Assembly: GCF_900478135.1 (NCBI RefSeq) | Contig: NZ_LS483470.1 | Coordinates: 1,360,501-1,424,500 of the forward strand | Direction: 5' to 3' | DNA from: Leminorella richardii | Lineage (GTDB): Bacteria; Pseudomonadota; Gammaproteobacteria; Enterobacterales; Enterobacteriaceae | DNA: 64,000 nucleotides | Shown: one piece after another, positions 1 through 9,523 of the stretch | Position numbering within the stretch: position 1 is the first letter of the stretch | Layout: every line of letters begins with the position of its first letter | Notes under the pieces: generated by a model | Seen by the model: only the letters and a program-made list of their open reading frames with translations | Database searches by the model: none | What the model was told of the DNA's origin: nothing | Position numbers and translations under genes: made by a program

Positions 1-813
1 CTTATCGGTATTGCTGCCGGTGAGTCTGCCGATCCGGGTAAGAATATTCCTCGCGCGGTTCGTCAGGTGTTCTGGCGCATCCTGTTGTTCTATATTTTCG
101 CGATTCTGATTGTCAGCGTGCTGGTCCCCTATACCGATCCTAGCCTGCTACGTAACAATGAAACTGACGTTAGCGTGAGTCCGTTTACGCTGGTCTTCCA
201 GCACGCAGGCTTACTGTCCGCAGCGGCAGTGATGAATGCGGTTATTCTGACCTCTGTCCTGTCTGCCGGTAACTCTGGGATGTATGCCTCAACGCGTATG
301 CTGTACGCGCTGGCGGCGGAAGGGAAGGCGCCTAGAATTTTTGCCAAGCTGTCTGCTGGCGGTGTGCCGCGTAACGCACTGATTGCGACAACGGTCGTGG
401 CCGGCCTGTGCTTTTTGACATCTCGCTTTGGCAATCAGCAGGTTTATCTCTGGCTGCTCAACACTTCGGGCATGACAGGCTTTATCGCCTGGCTGGGGAT
501 TGCGGTCAGCCACTATCGCTTCCGTAGGGGCTATATGGCTCAGGGTCGCTCTCTGAGCGACCTACCGTATCGCTCTGGATTTTTCCCGCTGGGACCAATC
601 TTCGCCTTTGTGCTGTGCCTGATTATTACTCTAGGCCAGAACTATCAGGCGTTCCTCGAAGATAAAATTGACTGGGCAGGCGTAGCGGCGACCTATGTGG
701 GTATTCCTCTGTTTTTAGCTATCTGGTTTGGCTACAAAATTGTGAAAAGAACCCGCTTTGTGCGCTATAGCGAAATGGAGTTTCCAGAACAGGCTGAGCG
801 TGAAAAGGCCTAA
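1..813 (+). CDS. lysP: Lysine-specific permease LysP, 3' part
   Basis: This is the C-terminal 270 residues of an amino-acid/polyamine/organocation-family inner-membrane permease; the start lies before the window. The frame is open from base 1. Stretches such as VFWRILLFY, SPFTLVFQHAGLLSAAAVMN and SGMYASTRMLY are close to my memory of E. coli LysP, a proton-driven L-lysine importer that also acts as a co-sensor of CadC. About six hydrophobic segments are visible in the part present. The gene ends with a charged tail and is followed 36 bases later by a good hairpin terminator, so it is probably monocistronic or the last gene of its unit. The family call is very secure; the lysine specificity rests on sequence likeness only. 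Confidence 0.93.
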   Translation, partial: LIGIAAGESADPGKNIPRAVRQVFWRILLFYIFAILIVSVLVPYTDPSLLRNNETDVSVSPFTLVFQHAGLLSAAAVMNAVILTSVLSAGNSGMYASTRMLYALAAEGKAPRIFAKLSAGGVPRNALIATTVVAGLCFLTSRFGNQQVYLWLLNTSGMTGFIAWLGIAVSHYRFRRGYMAQGRSLSDLPYRSGFFPLGPIFAFVLCLIITLGQNYQAFLEDKIDWAGVAATYVGIPLFLAIWFGYKIVKRTRFVRYSEMEFPEQAEREKA

Positions 814-849
814 ATAAGCGGCTTTTTGTCATCCTGTTGTCACCCTATA

Positions 850-894
850 AAAGAGCGTCGCGCAGAGATACTGTTCGACGCTCTTTCAATTTTT
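850..894 (+). terminator. Rho-independent terminator of lysP
   Basis: An 11-bp perfect stem (850-860 with 876-886) carries a 15-base loop and is followed by CAATTTTT. It lies just after the lysP stop codon. Confidence 0.85.
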
Positions 895-975
895 AACCGT
901 TGCGTACGGTTTGTTGCCAAGAACCGCAGACTGCCAATGTTTTTCTGCCTGAATGCACCCCTCTTTTTGATATCA

Positions 976-994
976 TTTGTTGATAATCATTCTC
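976..994. promoter_or_regulatory. Fur box upstream of the ABC importer
   Basis: The right 14 bases (TGATAATCATTCTC) match the Fur consensus TGATAATCATTATC at 13 of 14 positions; the left five bases fit poorly. It sits about 52 bases before the ATG of the binding-protein gene, where Fur-Fe2+ would block the promoter. This supports iron-repressed expression of the whole importer. Confidence 0.75.
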
Positions 995-1045
995 CTTTGC
1001 ATTATTGTTTGCATTCTTTTTATGCCGTGGAAAAGGGGCCGGGTA

Positions 1046-2191
1046 ATGAAGCTATTTAAACGTATGTTGACGAAAGGCACAGGGGCTTCTCTGCTGCTGG
1101 GAAGCGCGTTGTTATTTAGTGCTGGGGCATGGGCAGAGACGATTACTGACGTAGCGGGGCGTCAGGTTGAGCTGCCGAAGAAAGCCGATCGTATCCTGCT
1201 TGGTGAAGGCCGCCTTATTTATGCTGTCGCGCTGCTGGAAGGGAAAAAGCCGTTTTCCCGCATCGTTGGCTGGCAAGGAGACTTCCGCAAGCTGGATCCT
1301 CATACCTATGCGGCCTACAAGGCCAAGTTCCCCGAAATTGATGATATCCCGCTGATTGGCAACACAACCGCTGAGAGCGTGAGCGCTGAGAAGGTGCTGG
1401 CGCTGCGCCCTGACGTTGCCGTATTTGGACTGTCCGGTCACGGGCCGGGCCGCAGCAGCGAGCTGGTAGCACAGCTGGAAAAAGCGGGTGTGCCAGTGGT
1501 CTTTATCGATTTTCGCACTTCTCCGTTAAAAAATACTGTTCCCAGTATGCGCATTCTGGGGAAAGCGCTGCACCGCGAAGCGCAGGCTGAGCGCTATATT
1601 CAGTTCTATGAAGAAAACGTTGCCAAGATTACTCAGGTCACTAAAGACATTGCTGAAGAAAACAAGCCAAAGGTGTTTATCGAACTAAAAGCCGCTATGA
1701 CCGGTGACTGCTGTAGCACGGCAGGCAACGGCAATATGGGCGACTTTATTGATATCGCGGGCGGAAGAAACATGGCTAAGGGGCTTTTACCGGGCGCTCT
1801 GGGTACGGTAAATCTCGAAAAGATTATTGCTACTAACCCGGATGTTTATATTGCCAGCGGTTCTCGTGCGGCTGACGCTAAAGATCCCGGCATTAAGCTT
1901 GGCGCTGACGTGCCTGAAAGCGTCGCTCGCGAAAGCCTGCTTTCTATTCTTGACCGCAAAGGCATCAGCACGCTGCCGGCGGTGAAAGAGGGCAGAACCT
2001 ACGGTGTATGGCACAGCTTCTATAACTCCCCTTACAACGTACTGGCGATTCAGGCATTCGGCACTTGGTTCTATCCTGACAGGTTTAAAGATGTCGATCC
2101 GAAGAGCACGATGGACTCGCTGTACAAAGAGTTTTTGGCCATTGAGCCGTCGGGTACCTATTGGATTGCCCCTAAAGCAGAAACAAACTGA
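1046..2191 (+). CDS. Periplasmic iron/siderophore-type ABC transporter binding protein
   Basis: A 381-residue substrate-binding protein of the helical-backbone (FecB/FhuD/BtuF) class. The start at 1046 is chosen because it gives a proper signal peptide (KLFKR basic end, hydrophobic core, cleavage after AWA at residue 30) and follows an AGGGG ribosome site; longer readings start inside the Fur box. The mature protein begins ETITDVAGRQVELP, the usual opening of this family. It has the two-lobe pattern with AEKVLALRPDVAVF near the end of lobe one and NPDVYIASG in lobe two. A CC pair (TGDCCSTAGN) near residue 220 is unusual but matches some iron-chelate binding proteins. It is followed by its permease and ATPase. 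The ligand (haem, ferric siderophore or cobalamin) cannot be told from sequence; the Fur box favours an iron chelate. Confidence 0.85.
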   Translation: MKLFKRMLTKGTGASLLLGSALLFSAGAWAETITDVAGRQVELPKKADRILLGEGRLIYAVALLEGKKPFSRIVGWQGDFRKLDPHTYAAYKAKFPEIDDIPLIGNTTAESVSAEKVLALRPDVAVFGLSGHGPGRSSELVAQLEKAGVPVVFIDFRTSPLKNTVPSMRILGKALHREAQAERYIQFYEENVAKITQVTKDIAEENKPKVFIELKAAMTGDCCSTAGNGNMGDFIDIAGGRNMAKGLLPGALGTVNLEKIIATNPDVYIASGSRAADAKDPGIKLGADVPESVARESLLSILDRKGISTLPAVKEGRTYGVWHSFYNSPYNVLAIQAFGTWFYPDRFKDVDPKSTMDSLYKEFLAIEPSGTYWIAPKAETN

Positions 2192-2228
2192 TTAATAATA
2201 ACAATATTGTCGCAGTGGTCGTCATTGA

Positions 2229-3308
2229 ATGAGCGTAAGTACAGAGTTAATGAAAGACGAAATACCGAATGAACGGAGCGTAATGGGGCGATATCGCCAT
2301 ATTTTACGCAAGCGCCTGATGGTTTTGCTGGTGGTCGCTCTGGCGATTATTGGATCGGTGGTGTTGGACTTTATTATGGGTCCTTCGGGCCTGACGATAG
2401 GCGAACTGTGGCAGACGCTGTGGCAGCCTGAAACCGTTGACGCCGGCATTCAGGTGATCGTTTGGGATATTCGTTTACCCTATGCACTGATGGCTGTTGT
2501 CGTTGGTATGGCTCTGGGGTTGGCGGGTGCGGAAATGCAGACTATTCTGAATAACCCGCTGGCTAGCCCGTTTACGCTTGGGGTATCTTCCGCTGCGGCG
2601 TTCGGCGCGGCATTGGCTATCGTGCTGGGGATTGGTATTCCCGGCATTGACCCTCAGTGGTTCATTTCGGCGAATGCGTTCATTTTTGCGCTTCTGGCTG
2701 CCTTTATGCTGGATGCAGTAACGCGCTGGACAAGAGTCGCGACCTCTGGCGTGGTGCTGTTCGGCATTGCGCTAGTGTTCACGTTTAACGCGCTGGTGTC
2801 GATGATGCAGTTTATCGCGTCAGAAGACACGCTGCAGGGGCTGGTATTTTGGACAATGGGCAGCCTGGCGCGGGCAACCTGGATTAAACTGGCTGTGCTG
2901 TTAGCCGTTTTCTTAGTGCTGTTTCCGTGGTCAATGATGAACGCCTGGCGTTTGACGGCTCTGCGTTTAGGTGAGGATCGGGCGATTAGCTTCGGCATTG
3001 ACGTTCGCCGTCTGCGCCTGTCTACACTGTTGCGCATTAGCATTTTGTCTGCGCTGGCGGTGGCGTTTGTTGGGCCTATCGGTTTTATTGGTCTGGTGGC
3101 TCCACACATCGCTCGCCTGATTTTTGGCGAAGATCACCGCTTCTATCTCCCCGCCAGTGCCCTTATTGGTGCGCTGGTGCTTTCAATGGCCTCTGTAGCC
3201 TCTAAGAACCTTATTCCTGGTGTAATTATTCCCGTCGGCATTGTGACGTCGCTGGTTGGCGTGCCGTTCTTCCTGAGCATTATCTTGCGTCATCGGGGGC
3301 AGGTATGA
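2229..3308 (+). CDS. FecCD-family ABC importer permease
   Basis: A 359-residue inner-membrane permease of the BtuC/FecCD family, with about nine to ten hydrophobic helices. Family marks include GMALGLAGAEMQTILNNPLA (the first cytoplasmic loop) and VGPIGFIGLVAPHIARLIFG, the coupling region that docks on the ATPase. Two starts are possible: 2229 has no clear ribosome site, whereas the in-frame ATG at 2283 (MGRYRHILRKRL) follows GGAG at good spacing and would give 341 residues. I give the longer reading but consider 2283 at least as likely. Its stop overlaps the ATPase start (ATGA), so the two are translationally coupled. It presumably works as a homodimer, since there is only one permease gene. 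Confidence 0.88.
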   Translation: MSVSTELMKDEIPNERSVMGRYRHILRKRLMVLLVVALAIIGSVVLDFIMGPSGLTIGELWQTLWQPETVDAGIQVIVWDIRLPYALMAVVVGMALGLAGAEMQTILNNPLASPFTLGVSSAAAFGAALAIVLGIGIPGIDPQWFISANAFIFALLAAFMLDAVTRWTRVATSGVVLFGIALVFTFNALVSMMQFIASEDTLQGLVFWTMGSLARATWIKLAVLLAVFLVLFPWSMMNAWRLTALRLGEDRAISFGIDVRRLRLSTLLRISILSALAVAFVGPIGFIGLVAPHIARLIFGEDHRFYLPASALIGALVLSMASVASKNLIPGVIIPVGIVTSLVGVPFFLSIILRHRGQV

Positions 3309-4093
3309 CGAGCGGCCTTCAGGCTAAGGGGTTTAACGCTGGCTACCCTAAAAAACCAATCATTACCGATTTGGCGATCCCTCAGTTAGCGCGGGGGGAG
3401 ATTACGGTGCTTCTTGGCCCTAACGGCAGTGGGAAGTCAACGCTGCTGCGGGCGTTAGCGGGGCTAAATCGTGCGACTGGTCAACTGATGCTGGACGGTC
3501 AAGATCTTATGCAAGTGCCCTTTGCCGAGCGGGCAAAGCACGTCGTCTATTTACCGCAAACGCTGCCCGCAGGCGTCCATCTTCACGTTCTGGAGTCTAT
3601 CGTCGTGGCGCAGCGAGCGTCGGGTGGAATGCATTCTGAGCGCGGTGAAGAAGAGGTGATGGAGCTACTGACGCAGCTGGGTATTTCCCATCTGGCGCTT
3701 AGCTACCTCGATCAGCTTTCAGGTGGACAGAAGCAGCTGGTGGGCTTAGCACAGTCACTGATTCGGCAGCCTTCTCTGCTGCTGCTTGATGAGCCTTTAA
3801 GTGCGCTAGACCTGAACTATCAGTTCCACGTGATGGATCTGGTGAAGCGGGAAACTCAGCGCCGCAATATGATCACGGTGGTGGTGGTGCACGATATTAA
3901 TATTGCCCTGCGCCATGCCGACCATGTACTGATGCTGAAGAGCGGCAAGCTGGTTGCTAACGGAAAGCCGGAAGTGGTGATTACGGCAGAAAGTCTGGCT
4001 GAAGTTTACGGTGTAAGAGGGCGGATTGAGCTTTGTTCTCAGGGGCGACCTCAGGTCACTATTGACGGTTTGGTTGGAAAACTGACGAGCTGA
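3305..4093 (+). CDS. ABC importer ATPase, iron/siderophore type
   Basis: A 262-residue ATP-binding subunit. Visible motifs in order are Walker A GPNGSGKST (about residue 38), signature LSGGQKQ (about 138), Walker B LLLLDEP (about 158) and the switch histidine in VVVVHD (about 197). It belongs to the FecE/FhuC/BtuD group that pairs with FecCD permeases. It overlaps the permease stop by four bases and ends the three-gene operon, followed by a strong bidirectional hairpin. Confidence 0.9.
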   Translation: MTSGLQAKGFNAGYPKKPIITDLAIPQLARGEITVLLGPNGSGKSTLLRALAGLNRATGQLMLDGQDLMQVPFAERAKHVVYLPQTLPAGVHLHVLESIVVAQRASGGMHSERGEEEVMELLTQLGISHLALSYLDQLSGGQKQLVGLAQSLIRQPSLLLLDEPLSALDLNYQFHVMDLVKRETQRRNMITVVVVHDINIALRHADHVLMLKSGKLVANGKPEVVITAESLAEVYGVRGRIELCSQGRPQVTIDGLVGKLTS

Positions 4094-4116
4094 CGGGTCG
4101 CTAAACGACGGTTGGA

Positions 4117-4156
4117 GAAAAACGCGTTAACGCCTTGGGCGCTAGCGCGTTTTTTT
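4117..4156. terminator. Bidirectional terminator between the ABC operon and fepE
   Basis: A 14-bp near-perfect stem (4121-4134 with 4138-4151) is flanked by AAAAA on the left and TTTTTTT on the right. It can therefore stop both the importer operon on the plus strand and fepE on the minus strand. Confidence 0.88.
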
Positions 4157-4167
4157 ACGTTACGTAT

Positions 4168-5271
4168 TTATGCAGCCTGAGTCGCGGTTTTACCGGAACG
4201 GCTCTTCACTGCATGGTTTAGCAGTACATAGCCACTGGCGATGATAAATCCAAGTAGCGTAAAGAGCACCAGAACGAGCGCTTTTCCTGGCCCTTCCTTT
4301 TTGACAGGCCAGGAAGGCTCCATTTGAAACTTATAGGGCTGGAAATGTGCGCCCTGAATGTGGATCTGCTGCATTTTACTTAGGCGCATTTCCCGGTTTT
4401 GAATAGAGGCGTTCAGGTGAGAAACGTCAGTGATCGACTGTTCTATTTTCAGCTTTTGTGCCAGCCCGTCTGAGCCAAGGGCGACAGAGTAGTCAGGATC
4501 GTCTTTAACTGCCTGCCCGTGACTGTAAACGGGCTGCTTAATGCCTGCGGCATTGGCAACCTCGAGTGAATAGTTAAGGCGCTGTATATTGATATTGTGC
4601 TCGTTTTCTAACGCCTGCCTGTCCAGTGCCAGTTTGTCTTTTTCCGCCTGGATCCGCAGTTCTAGCGAGCTGGTGAGATTATCAATGACTTCTTTTTCGA
4701 CGCCGGTGGTGACGTAATCAATATATCCTTTAAGCACGGACTGGGCGTCGTCAGCGGTTTCGGCCGTAAACGTTAGCGACCAGGCCGTGTAGGGCTGTGG
4801 GTCTTTTTTATTTTCAGCGTTATTTAAGCGGAGTTTAATACGCTCTGCCGTTCTGACAATCAGACGGCGTCGCTCGGTATTGTCTGCACCCGTATTTTCC
4901 AGCTTATTTTTAATATAGGAAGACTGGTTTAAATAGGCTTTCTGTAATGCTGTGGAGTCAAATCGCTTAATAAACAGTTGGTAGAGGCCGTCAGCTGAAA
5001 CATCTTCTTTAATATCGAGAACCTGTAATTCGGTCAGCTCTTTCCGTATCTCAATCAGCTCGGGCATTTCCGGCGCAACGATAATGGCCTGGCTGGTCCA
5101 CTTTTGTGGAAGAAGAAACGCCACGGCAAGCCCAACGGCGGCAAAGCAGAAGGTGATGAGGAAAAGGCGAGCCTTCGCTAAAAAGAGCGTTTCCAACAGA
5201 GCAAAAAGGTCTATGTCATCCCGCTGGGAATAGTCTGTGACGGTTAACCTTTTACTGAGCGTATTTTCCAT
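4168..5271 (-). CDS. fepE: FepE-type (Wzz family) O-antigen chain-length regulator
   Basis: A 367-residue polysaccharide co-polymerase. It has the family layout: a transmembrane helix near residues 36-54, a long periplasmic domain that is largely coiled coil, and a second helix near 336-356 preceded by PSWPVKKEGPGKA, the proline/glycine-rich element of Wzz proteins. Segments such as NIQRLNYSLEVANAAGIKQPVYS and YSVALGSDGL are nearly those of E. coli FepE, which sets very long O-antigen modal length. It stands alone, without O-antigen genes nearby, so any polymerase partner is elsewhere. A few hundred bases of AT-rich DNA lie upstream and it shares a bidirectional terminator with the ABC operon. 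Confidence 0.88.
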   Translation of the reverse strand: MENTLSKRLTVTDYSQRDDIDLFALLETLFLAKARLFLITFCFAAVGLAVAFLLPQKWTSQAIIVAPEMPELIEIRKELTELQVLDIKEDVSADGLYQLFIKRFDSTALQKAYLNQSSYIKNKLENTGADNTERRRLIVRTAERIKLRLNNAENKKDPQPYTAWSLTFTAETADDAQSVLKGYIDYVTTGVEKEVIDNLTSSLELRIQAEKDKLALDRQALENEHNINIQRLNYSLEVANAAGIKQPVYSHGQAVKDDPDYSVALGSDGLAQKLKIEQSITDVSHLNASIQNREMRLSKMQQIHIQGAHFQPYKFQMEPSWPVKKEGPGKALVLVLFTLLGFIIASGYVLLNHAVKSRSGKTATQAA

Positions 5272-5672
5272 ATAGTAGATGTCCGTATTTCCTTCGTCAG
5301 GCTAGAGAAATGGATAGCATCTCTAACCAAATAAATCAGGTAGCATATGTTTAGATGTTAGTGGCTTTCTAACTTCGCGTTACCTATATAATTTACTTTG
5401 TGATAGTAAAAATAACAAATGATTACTTATTAAAAATAAATCAAATTAAATAGTTATCATGCGTTGTATTTAAGAGCGAGTTTGACGGAAATATTTCTAT
5501 TTATCTTTTGATAACTATATGAAAAATGAAATAGCAGATTTTTTGATTGGGGGTTGAATTGACCCTAATTTTCCGAAGACAAAAAACGAAATGCTAAAGG
5601 TCTGTTGAGATGAGTCTGCGGAATTAAGGAAATTATGCAAAAAATACAAAAGAGAATACATACAGGGTGGAT
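5272..5672. other. AT-rich gene-free stretch upstream of fepE
   Basis: About 400 bases between the fepE start and the metG terminator. It is distinctly AT-rich (for example the run around 5400-5460), as is usual for H-NS-silenced promoters of surface-polysaccharide genes. I see no credible gene in it, and no clear single promoter can be chosen by eye. Confidence 0.5.
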
Positions 5673-5713
5673 AAAAAATCCCCTTCATCGTTATCTAAAG
5701 CGAAGAAGGGGAT
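5673..5713 (-). terminator. Terminator of metG
   Basis: On the minus strand a 9-bp stem (5713-5704 with 5687-5679) is followed by TTTTTT. It begins about 45 bases after the metG stop. Confidence 0.85.
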
Positions 5714-5758
5714 ATTCATGATATGTGCGACTCGCCTAGAGCCTGCCGCCATATTATT

Positions 5759-7801
5759 TTACTTTACGGACATTCCCGGCTGTGCACCGCTGTCCGGCGT
5801 TAACAGGAAGATATCGCTACCGCCGGGGCCTGCGGCCATCACCATGCCTTCTGACACACCAAAGCGCATCTTTCTTGGCGCTAGGTTGGCAACCATCACG
5901 GTCAATCGGCCTTCAAGCGCCTTAGGATCGGGATAGGCAGACTTAATGCCGGAGAAGACCTGACGAACTTCACCACCCAGATCCAGAGTAAGCTTTAAGA
6001 GTTTGTCTGAGCCCTCAACTTCTTCTACCTGTTTGATCAGCGCAACGCGCAGATCGACTTTGGCAAAGTCGTCAAAGGTGATGGTGTCGGCAATGGGCTC
6101 ATCCGCCAGCGGGCCCGTTGCAGCGACCTTCGGCAGGTTTTGCATCGCCTGAAGATCCGCTTTAGATGATTCGATCATAGCGTCGACCTGCGCCGTCTCA
6201 ATACGGTTAAACAGCGCTTTAAAGGCGTTAACCTGATGGCCTAACAGCGGCTGCTCAATGTCGTCCCAGTGCAGTTCTTTGTTCAGAAACGCTTCGGCGC
6301 GCTCAGTCAAAGAAGGAAGCACCGGCTTGAGGTAGGTCATCAGCACGCGGAACATGTTGATGCCCATCGAACAGATAAGCTGCAAGTCTTCATCGCGGCC
6401 TTCCTGCTTGGCAACAACCCACGGAGCCTGCTCATCGACATAGCGGTTGGCGATATCTGCCAGCGCCATGATCTCGCGAATAGCTTTGTTAAACTCCCGC
6501 TGTTCATAGTATTCAGCGATGGTGCTTGCCGCCTGAGTAAAGGTTTTGTACAGCTCTTTGTCTGCCAACTTGTCCGATAGCTTCCCGTTGAAGCGCTTGC
6601 TGATAAAGCCCGCGTTGCGAGAGGCTAGGTTAACCACCTTGTTGACGATGTCAGCGTTAACGCGCTGGACAAAGTCCTCTAGGTTCAGGTCGATATCGTC
6701 AATGCGTGAAGAGAGCTTCGCCGCATAGTAATAGCGCAGACAGTCCGGATCGAGGTGTTTCAGGTAGGTTTTTGCCTGAATAAAGGTGCCACGCGATTTG
6801 GACATCTTGGCACCGTTGACAGTGACATAGCCGTGAACACACAGGCTGGTTGGCTTGCGGAACTGGCTACCCTGAAGCATGGCGGGCCAAAACAGGCTGT
6901 GGAAGTAGACGATGTCCTTACCGATATAGTGGTAAAGCTCGGCTTCTGATCCTTCCTGCCAGTATTCATCAAAGTTCAGATCGCTGCGTTTGTCGCAGAG
7001 ATTCTTGAACGAGCCCATATAGCCGATAGGGGCATCTAGCCAAACGTAGAAGTACTTGCCCGGCGCATCGGGAATTTCAAAACCAAAGTAGGGAGCATCT
7101 CGGGTGATGTCCCACTGCTGTAGACCCGCGTCAAACCACTCCTGCATTTTGTTGGCCACCTGCTCTTGCAGGGCACCGGAACGGGTCCATGCCTGAAGCA
7201 TGTCCTGAAACGCGGGCAAATCGAAGAAAAAGTGTTCTGTTTCACGCATGACCGGTGTCGCACCGGACACCACAGAGCGCGGATCGATAAGCTCTGTTGG
7301 GCTATAGGTCGCCCCGCATACTTCACAGTTGTCGCCGTACTGATCCTGCGCCTTACAGCGCGGGCAGGTGCCTTTAACAAAGCGGTCAGGCAGGAACAGC
7401 GATTTTTCCGGGTCGAAAAGCTGTGAAATGGTCCGACTTTTAATAAAGCCGTTATTCTTCAGGCGACTATAAATAAGCTCTGACAGCACGCGGTTTTCTT
7501 CGCTGTGCGTAGAGTGATAGTTGTCGTAACTGATGAAGAAGCCGGCGAAGTCCTGCTGGTGTTCGCGGTTCATATCGTCAATCATGCTTTCCGGCGTCAC
7601 GCCCATCTGCTGGGCTTTTAGCATTATCGGTGTGCCGTGAGCGTCATCGGCACAGATAAAGCTAATCTGGTGACCACGCATTCGATGGTAACGAACCCAG
7701 ATATCAGCCTGAATGTGCTCGAGAATATGACCGAGATGAATTGAACCGTTTGCGTAAGGGAGCGCACAGGTCACCAGTATTTTTTTCGCGACTTGAGCCA
7801 T
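5759..7801 (-). CDS. metG: Methionyl-tRNA synthetase
   Basis: A 680-residue class I aminoacyl-tRNA synthetase that charges tRNA-Met with methionine (E. coli MetG is 677). HLGH at residues 22-25 is the HIGH-class motif and KMSKSRG near residue 334 is the second ATP-binding signature. A zinc knuckle of the CxxC-x9-CxxC kind lies near 146-162 ([18 protein letters not shown]). The last about 100 residues are the EMAP/Trbp111-like tRNA-binding domain that dimerises the protein ([14 protein letters not shown] onwards). It is divergent from mrp, as in E. coli, and has its own terminator. Confidence 0.98.
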   Translation of the reverse strand: MAQVAKKILVTCALPYANGSIHLGHILEHIQADIWVRYHRMRGHQISFICADDAHGTPIMLKAQQMGVTPESMIDDMNREHQQDFAGFFISYDNYHSTHSEENRVLSELIYSRLKNNGFIKSRTISQLFDPEKSLFLPDRFVKGTCPRCKAQDQYGDNCEVCGATYSPTELIDPRSVVSGATPVMRETEHFFFDLPAFQDMLQAWTRSGALQEQVANKMQEWFDAGLQQWDITRDAPYFGFEIPDAPGKYFYVWLDAPIGYMGSFKNLCDKRSDLNFDEYWQEGSEAELYHYIGKDIVYFHSLFWPAMLQGSQFRKPTSLCVHGYVTVNGAKMSKSRGTFIQAKTYLKHLDPDCLRYYYAAKLSSRIDDIDLNLEDFVQRVNADIVNKVVNLASRNAGFISKRFNGKLSDKLADKELYKTFTQAASTIAEYYEQREFNKAIREIMALADIANRYVDEQAPWVVAKQEGRDEDLQLICSMGINMFRVLMTYLKPVLPSLTERAEAFLNKELHWDDIEQPLLGHQVNAFKALFNRIETAQVDAMIESSKADLQAMQNLPKVAATGPLADEPIADTITFDDFAKVDLRVALIKQVEEVEGSDKLLKLTLDLGGEVRQVFSGIKSAYPDPKALEGRLTVMVANLAPRKMRFGVSEGMVMAAGPGGSDIFLLTPDSGAQPGMSVK

Positions 7802-8118
7802 AGTTAACGTCTTAATCTTTATTGATGAATGGGAACATTCGATGTTAACTGATTGCGCCAGCCTCGGCTAGGCCGTATCTGCGCGAAAGGGCATATTTTT
7901 TCCCGACATCGTGGGCAGACACTCTAATTGCCTATTTCACAATGAACAGTGAAACAAGGGGAGGGGAAAGCGTTGGTGGCGAGTGATAACCCTATTAAAA
8001 AAGCCGCTGATACCTTTGGCTCTGGCTTCTGTTATGCTAATAGGCAGTGATTTCGCCACGCGGCCGAAAGGCGGCGGGCACTTTCTTGCTATCATATTGA
8101 TAATCATGAGGAGTAGGG
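7802..8118. other. Divergent metG/mrp intergenic region
   Basis: 317 bases holding the promoters of both genes. GTTATGCTAAT near 8031-8041 resembles a -10 element for mrp, but I could not place a matching -35. No gene is seen. Confidence 0.4.
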
Positions 8119-9234
8119 ATGAGTGAACAATCCCAGAATGCGTCAACGTCAGACGCGTTAAACCAGCTTGTGACCAAACGGCTTGCCGCATTTACCCACC
8201 CCACGTTGAAAAAAAGCGTGATTGAACTTAAGGCGCTGCACCACTGTGCACTGCTGGATAACGTGTTGCACATCGAGCTGCATATGCCTTTTGCCTGGCA
8301 CAGCGGCTTTGAGGCGCTGAAGACCGCGGAGACCGAAGCGCTTTTGAGCGAAACGGGAGCCCAGTCTGTCGAGTGGAAGCTGGTTTGTAACATCGTCACA
8401 CTCAAGCGGGCGAACGATCAGGCGGGCGTTAAGGGCGTTAAAAACGTGATTGCCGTTAGTTCCGGTAAGGGCGGCGTGGGCAAATCCAGCACGGCGGTTA
8501 ATCTGGCGCTGGCGCTAGCGGCTGAAGGAGCAAAAGTCGGGATTCTTGACGCCGATATTTACGGCCCTTCAATACCGACTATGCTCGGCACGGCGAACGA
8601 GCGCCCGACCTCGCCAGACGGCGAACACATGGCGCCGATTGCGGCACACGGACTTGCGACGAATTCTATTGGCTATTTGGTAGAAGACGGCAATGCAATG
8701 GTGTGGCGTGGCCCGATGGCCAGCAAGGCGCTGCTGCAACTCCTTCAGGACACTCTGTGGCCCGATCTCGACTATTTGGTCATCGACATGCCTCCGGGAA
8801 CCGGCGACATCCAGCTGACGCTGTCACAGAATATTCCGGTTACCGGTGCCGTTATTGTGACCACGCCTCAGGACGTAGCGCTGGTTGACGCCATGAAAGG
8901 TCTAGTGATGTTTGAGAAAGTGCATGTGCCTGTGCTGGGCATTATCGAGAACATGAGTATTCACGTGTGTAGCCAGTGTGGGCATCAGGAAGCCATCTTT
9001 GGCACCGGCGGTGCGGAAAAGCTGATTGCGAAACACGGCAGCCAGCTGTTAGGGCAGCTCCCTCTTCATATCAATATTCGTGAAGATCTGGATCGGGGTG
9101 AGCCTACTGTGATTGCCGATCCTGAAAGCGAGAACAGCCAGCTGTATCGCCAGCTGGCCGCCAGAGTAGCCGCTGAGCTTTACTGGCAAGGTCAGGCGAT
9201 CCCTTCAGAAATTAATATCAGAACGATGATGTAG
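8119..9234 (+). CDS. mrp: Iron-sulfur cluster carrier ATPase Mrp/ApbC
   Basis: A 371-residue P-loop NTPase of the Mrp/NBP35 family that binds and transfers [4Fe-4S] clusters to apoproteins. The deviant Walker A is SSGKGGVGKSS near residues 114-124, the switch/Walker B region is VIDMPPGTGD, and the bridging-cluster CxxC is CSQCG near residue 283. The N-terminal about 100 residues are the MIP18/DUF59-like domain. The start follows GAGGAG at normal spacing. It is divergent from metG, the conserved enterobacterial arrangement. In E. coli udk lies downstream; here it is missing. Confidence 0.96.
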   Translation: MSEQSQNASTSDALNQLVTKRLAAFTHPTLKKSVIELKALHHCALLDNVLHIELHMPFAWHSGFEALKTAETEALLSETGAQSVEWKLVCNIVTLKRANDQAGVKGVKNVIAVSSGKGGVGKSSTAVNLALALAAEGAKVGILDADIYGPSIPTMLGTANERPTSPDGEHMAPIAAHGLATNSIGYLVEDGNAMVWRGPMASKALLQLLQDTLWPDLDYLVIDMPPGTGDIQLTLSQNIPVTGAVIVTTPQDVALVDAMKGLVMFEKVHVPVLGIIENMSIHVCSQCGHQEAIFGTGGAEKLIAKHGSQLLGQLPLHINIREDLDRGEPTVIADPESENSQLYRQLAARVAAELYWQGQAIPSEINIRTMM

Positions 9235-9394
9235 TTCATCACATCACGCGTCTAACCCCGCGTGCGTCAACGTTTGCTTCTGGCGCGCGCGGTCATTAAA
9301 TCATATACTTAAAGACATAAACGTCGTACTGCGCCGGAGCTACAGTCCCTGTTGCATCGAGGCTTTTTAGTGCTCGAAATAAATAGGGAACTTA

Positions 9395-9523
9395 ATGAGT
9401 TATCAATGGAAACTGGCACAGTTCAATCGAAGCCCTATGCGCTTGGTGAGCGCGGGGTCAACGTTACCAGAACAAGACAGACAGGAGTTTGACCGTAATG
9501 AGATTATGCGATCGGGATATTGA
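9395..9523 (+). CDS. Possible 42-residue small protein or leader overlapping dcd
   Basis: ATG at 9395 follows AGGGA with a 5-base gap and opens a frame of 42 codons ending at 9523, running 26 bases into dcd in another frame. I do not recognise the peptide ([20 protein letters not shown] at its start). It is rather basic and has no membrane segment. Its good ribosome site and overlap suggest a translated leader coupled to dcd, but a chance open frame is equally possible. It occupies the place where udk stands in E. coli but shows no likeness to uridine kinase. Confidence 0.35.
   Translation: MSYQWKLAQFNRSPMRLVSAGSTLPEQDRQEFDRNEIMRSGY

Noticed and set aside
5667..5936. Open frame on the plus strand next to the metG end
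   Set aside because: It lies over the metG terminator and the metG 3' end in another frame, and its protein has no recognisable features.
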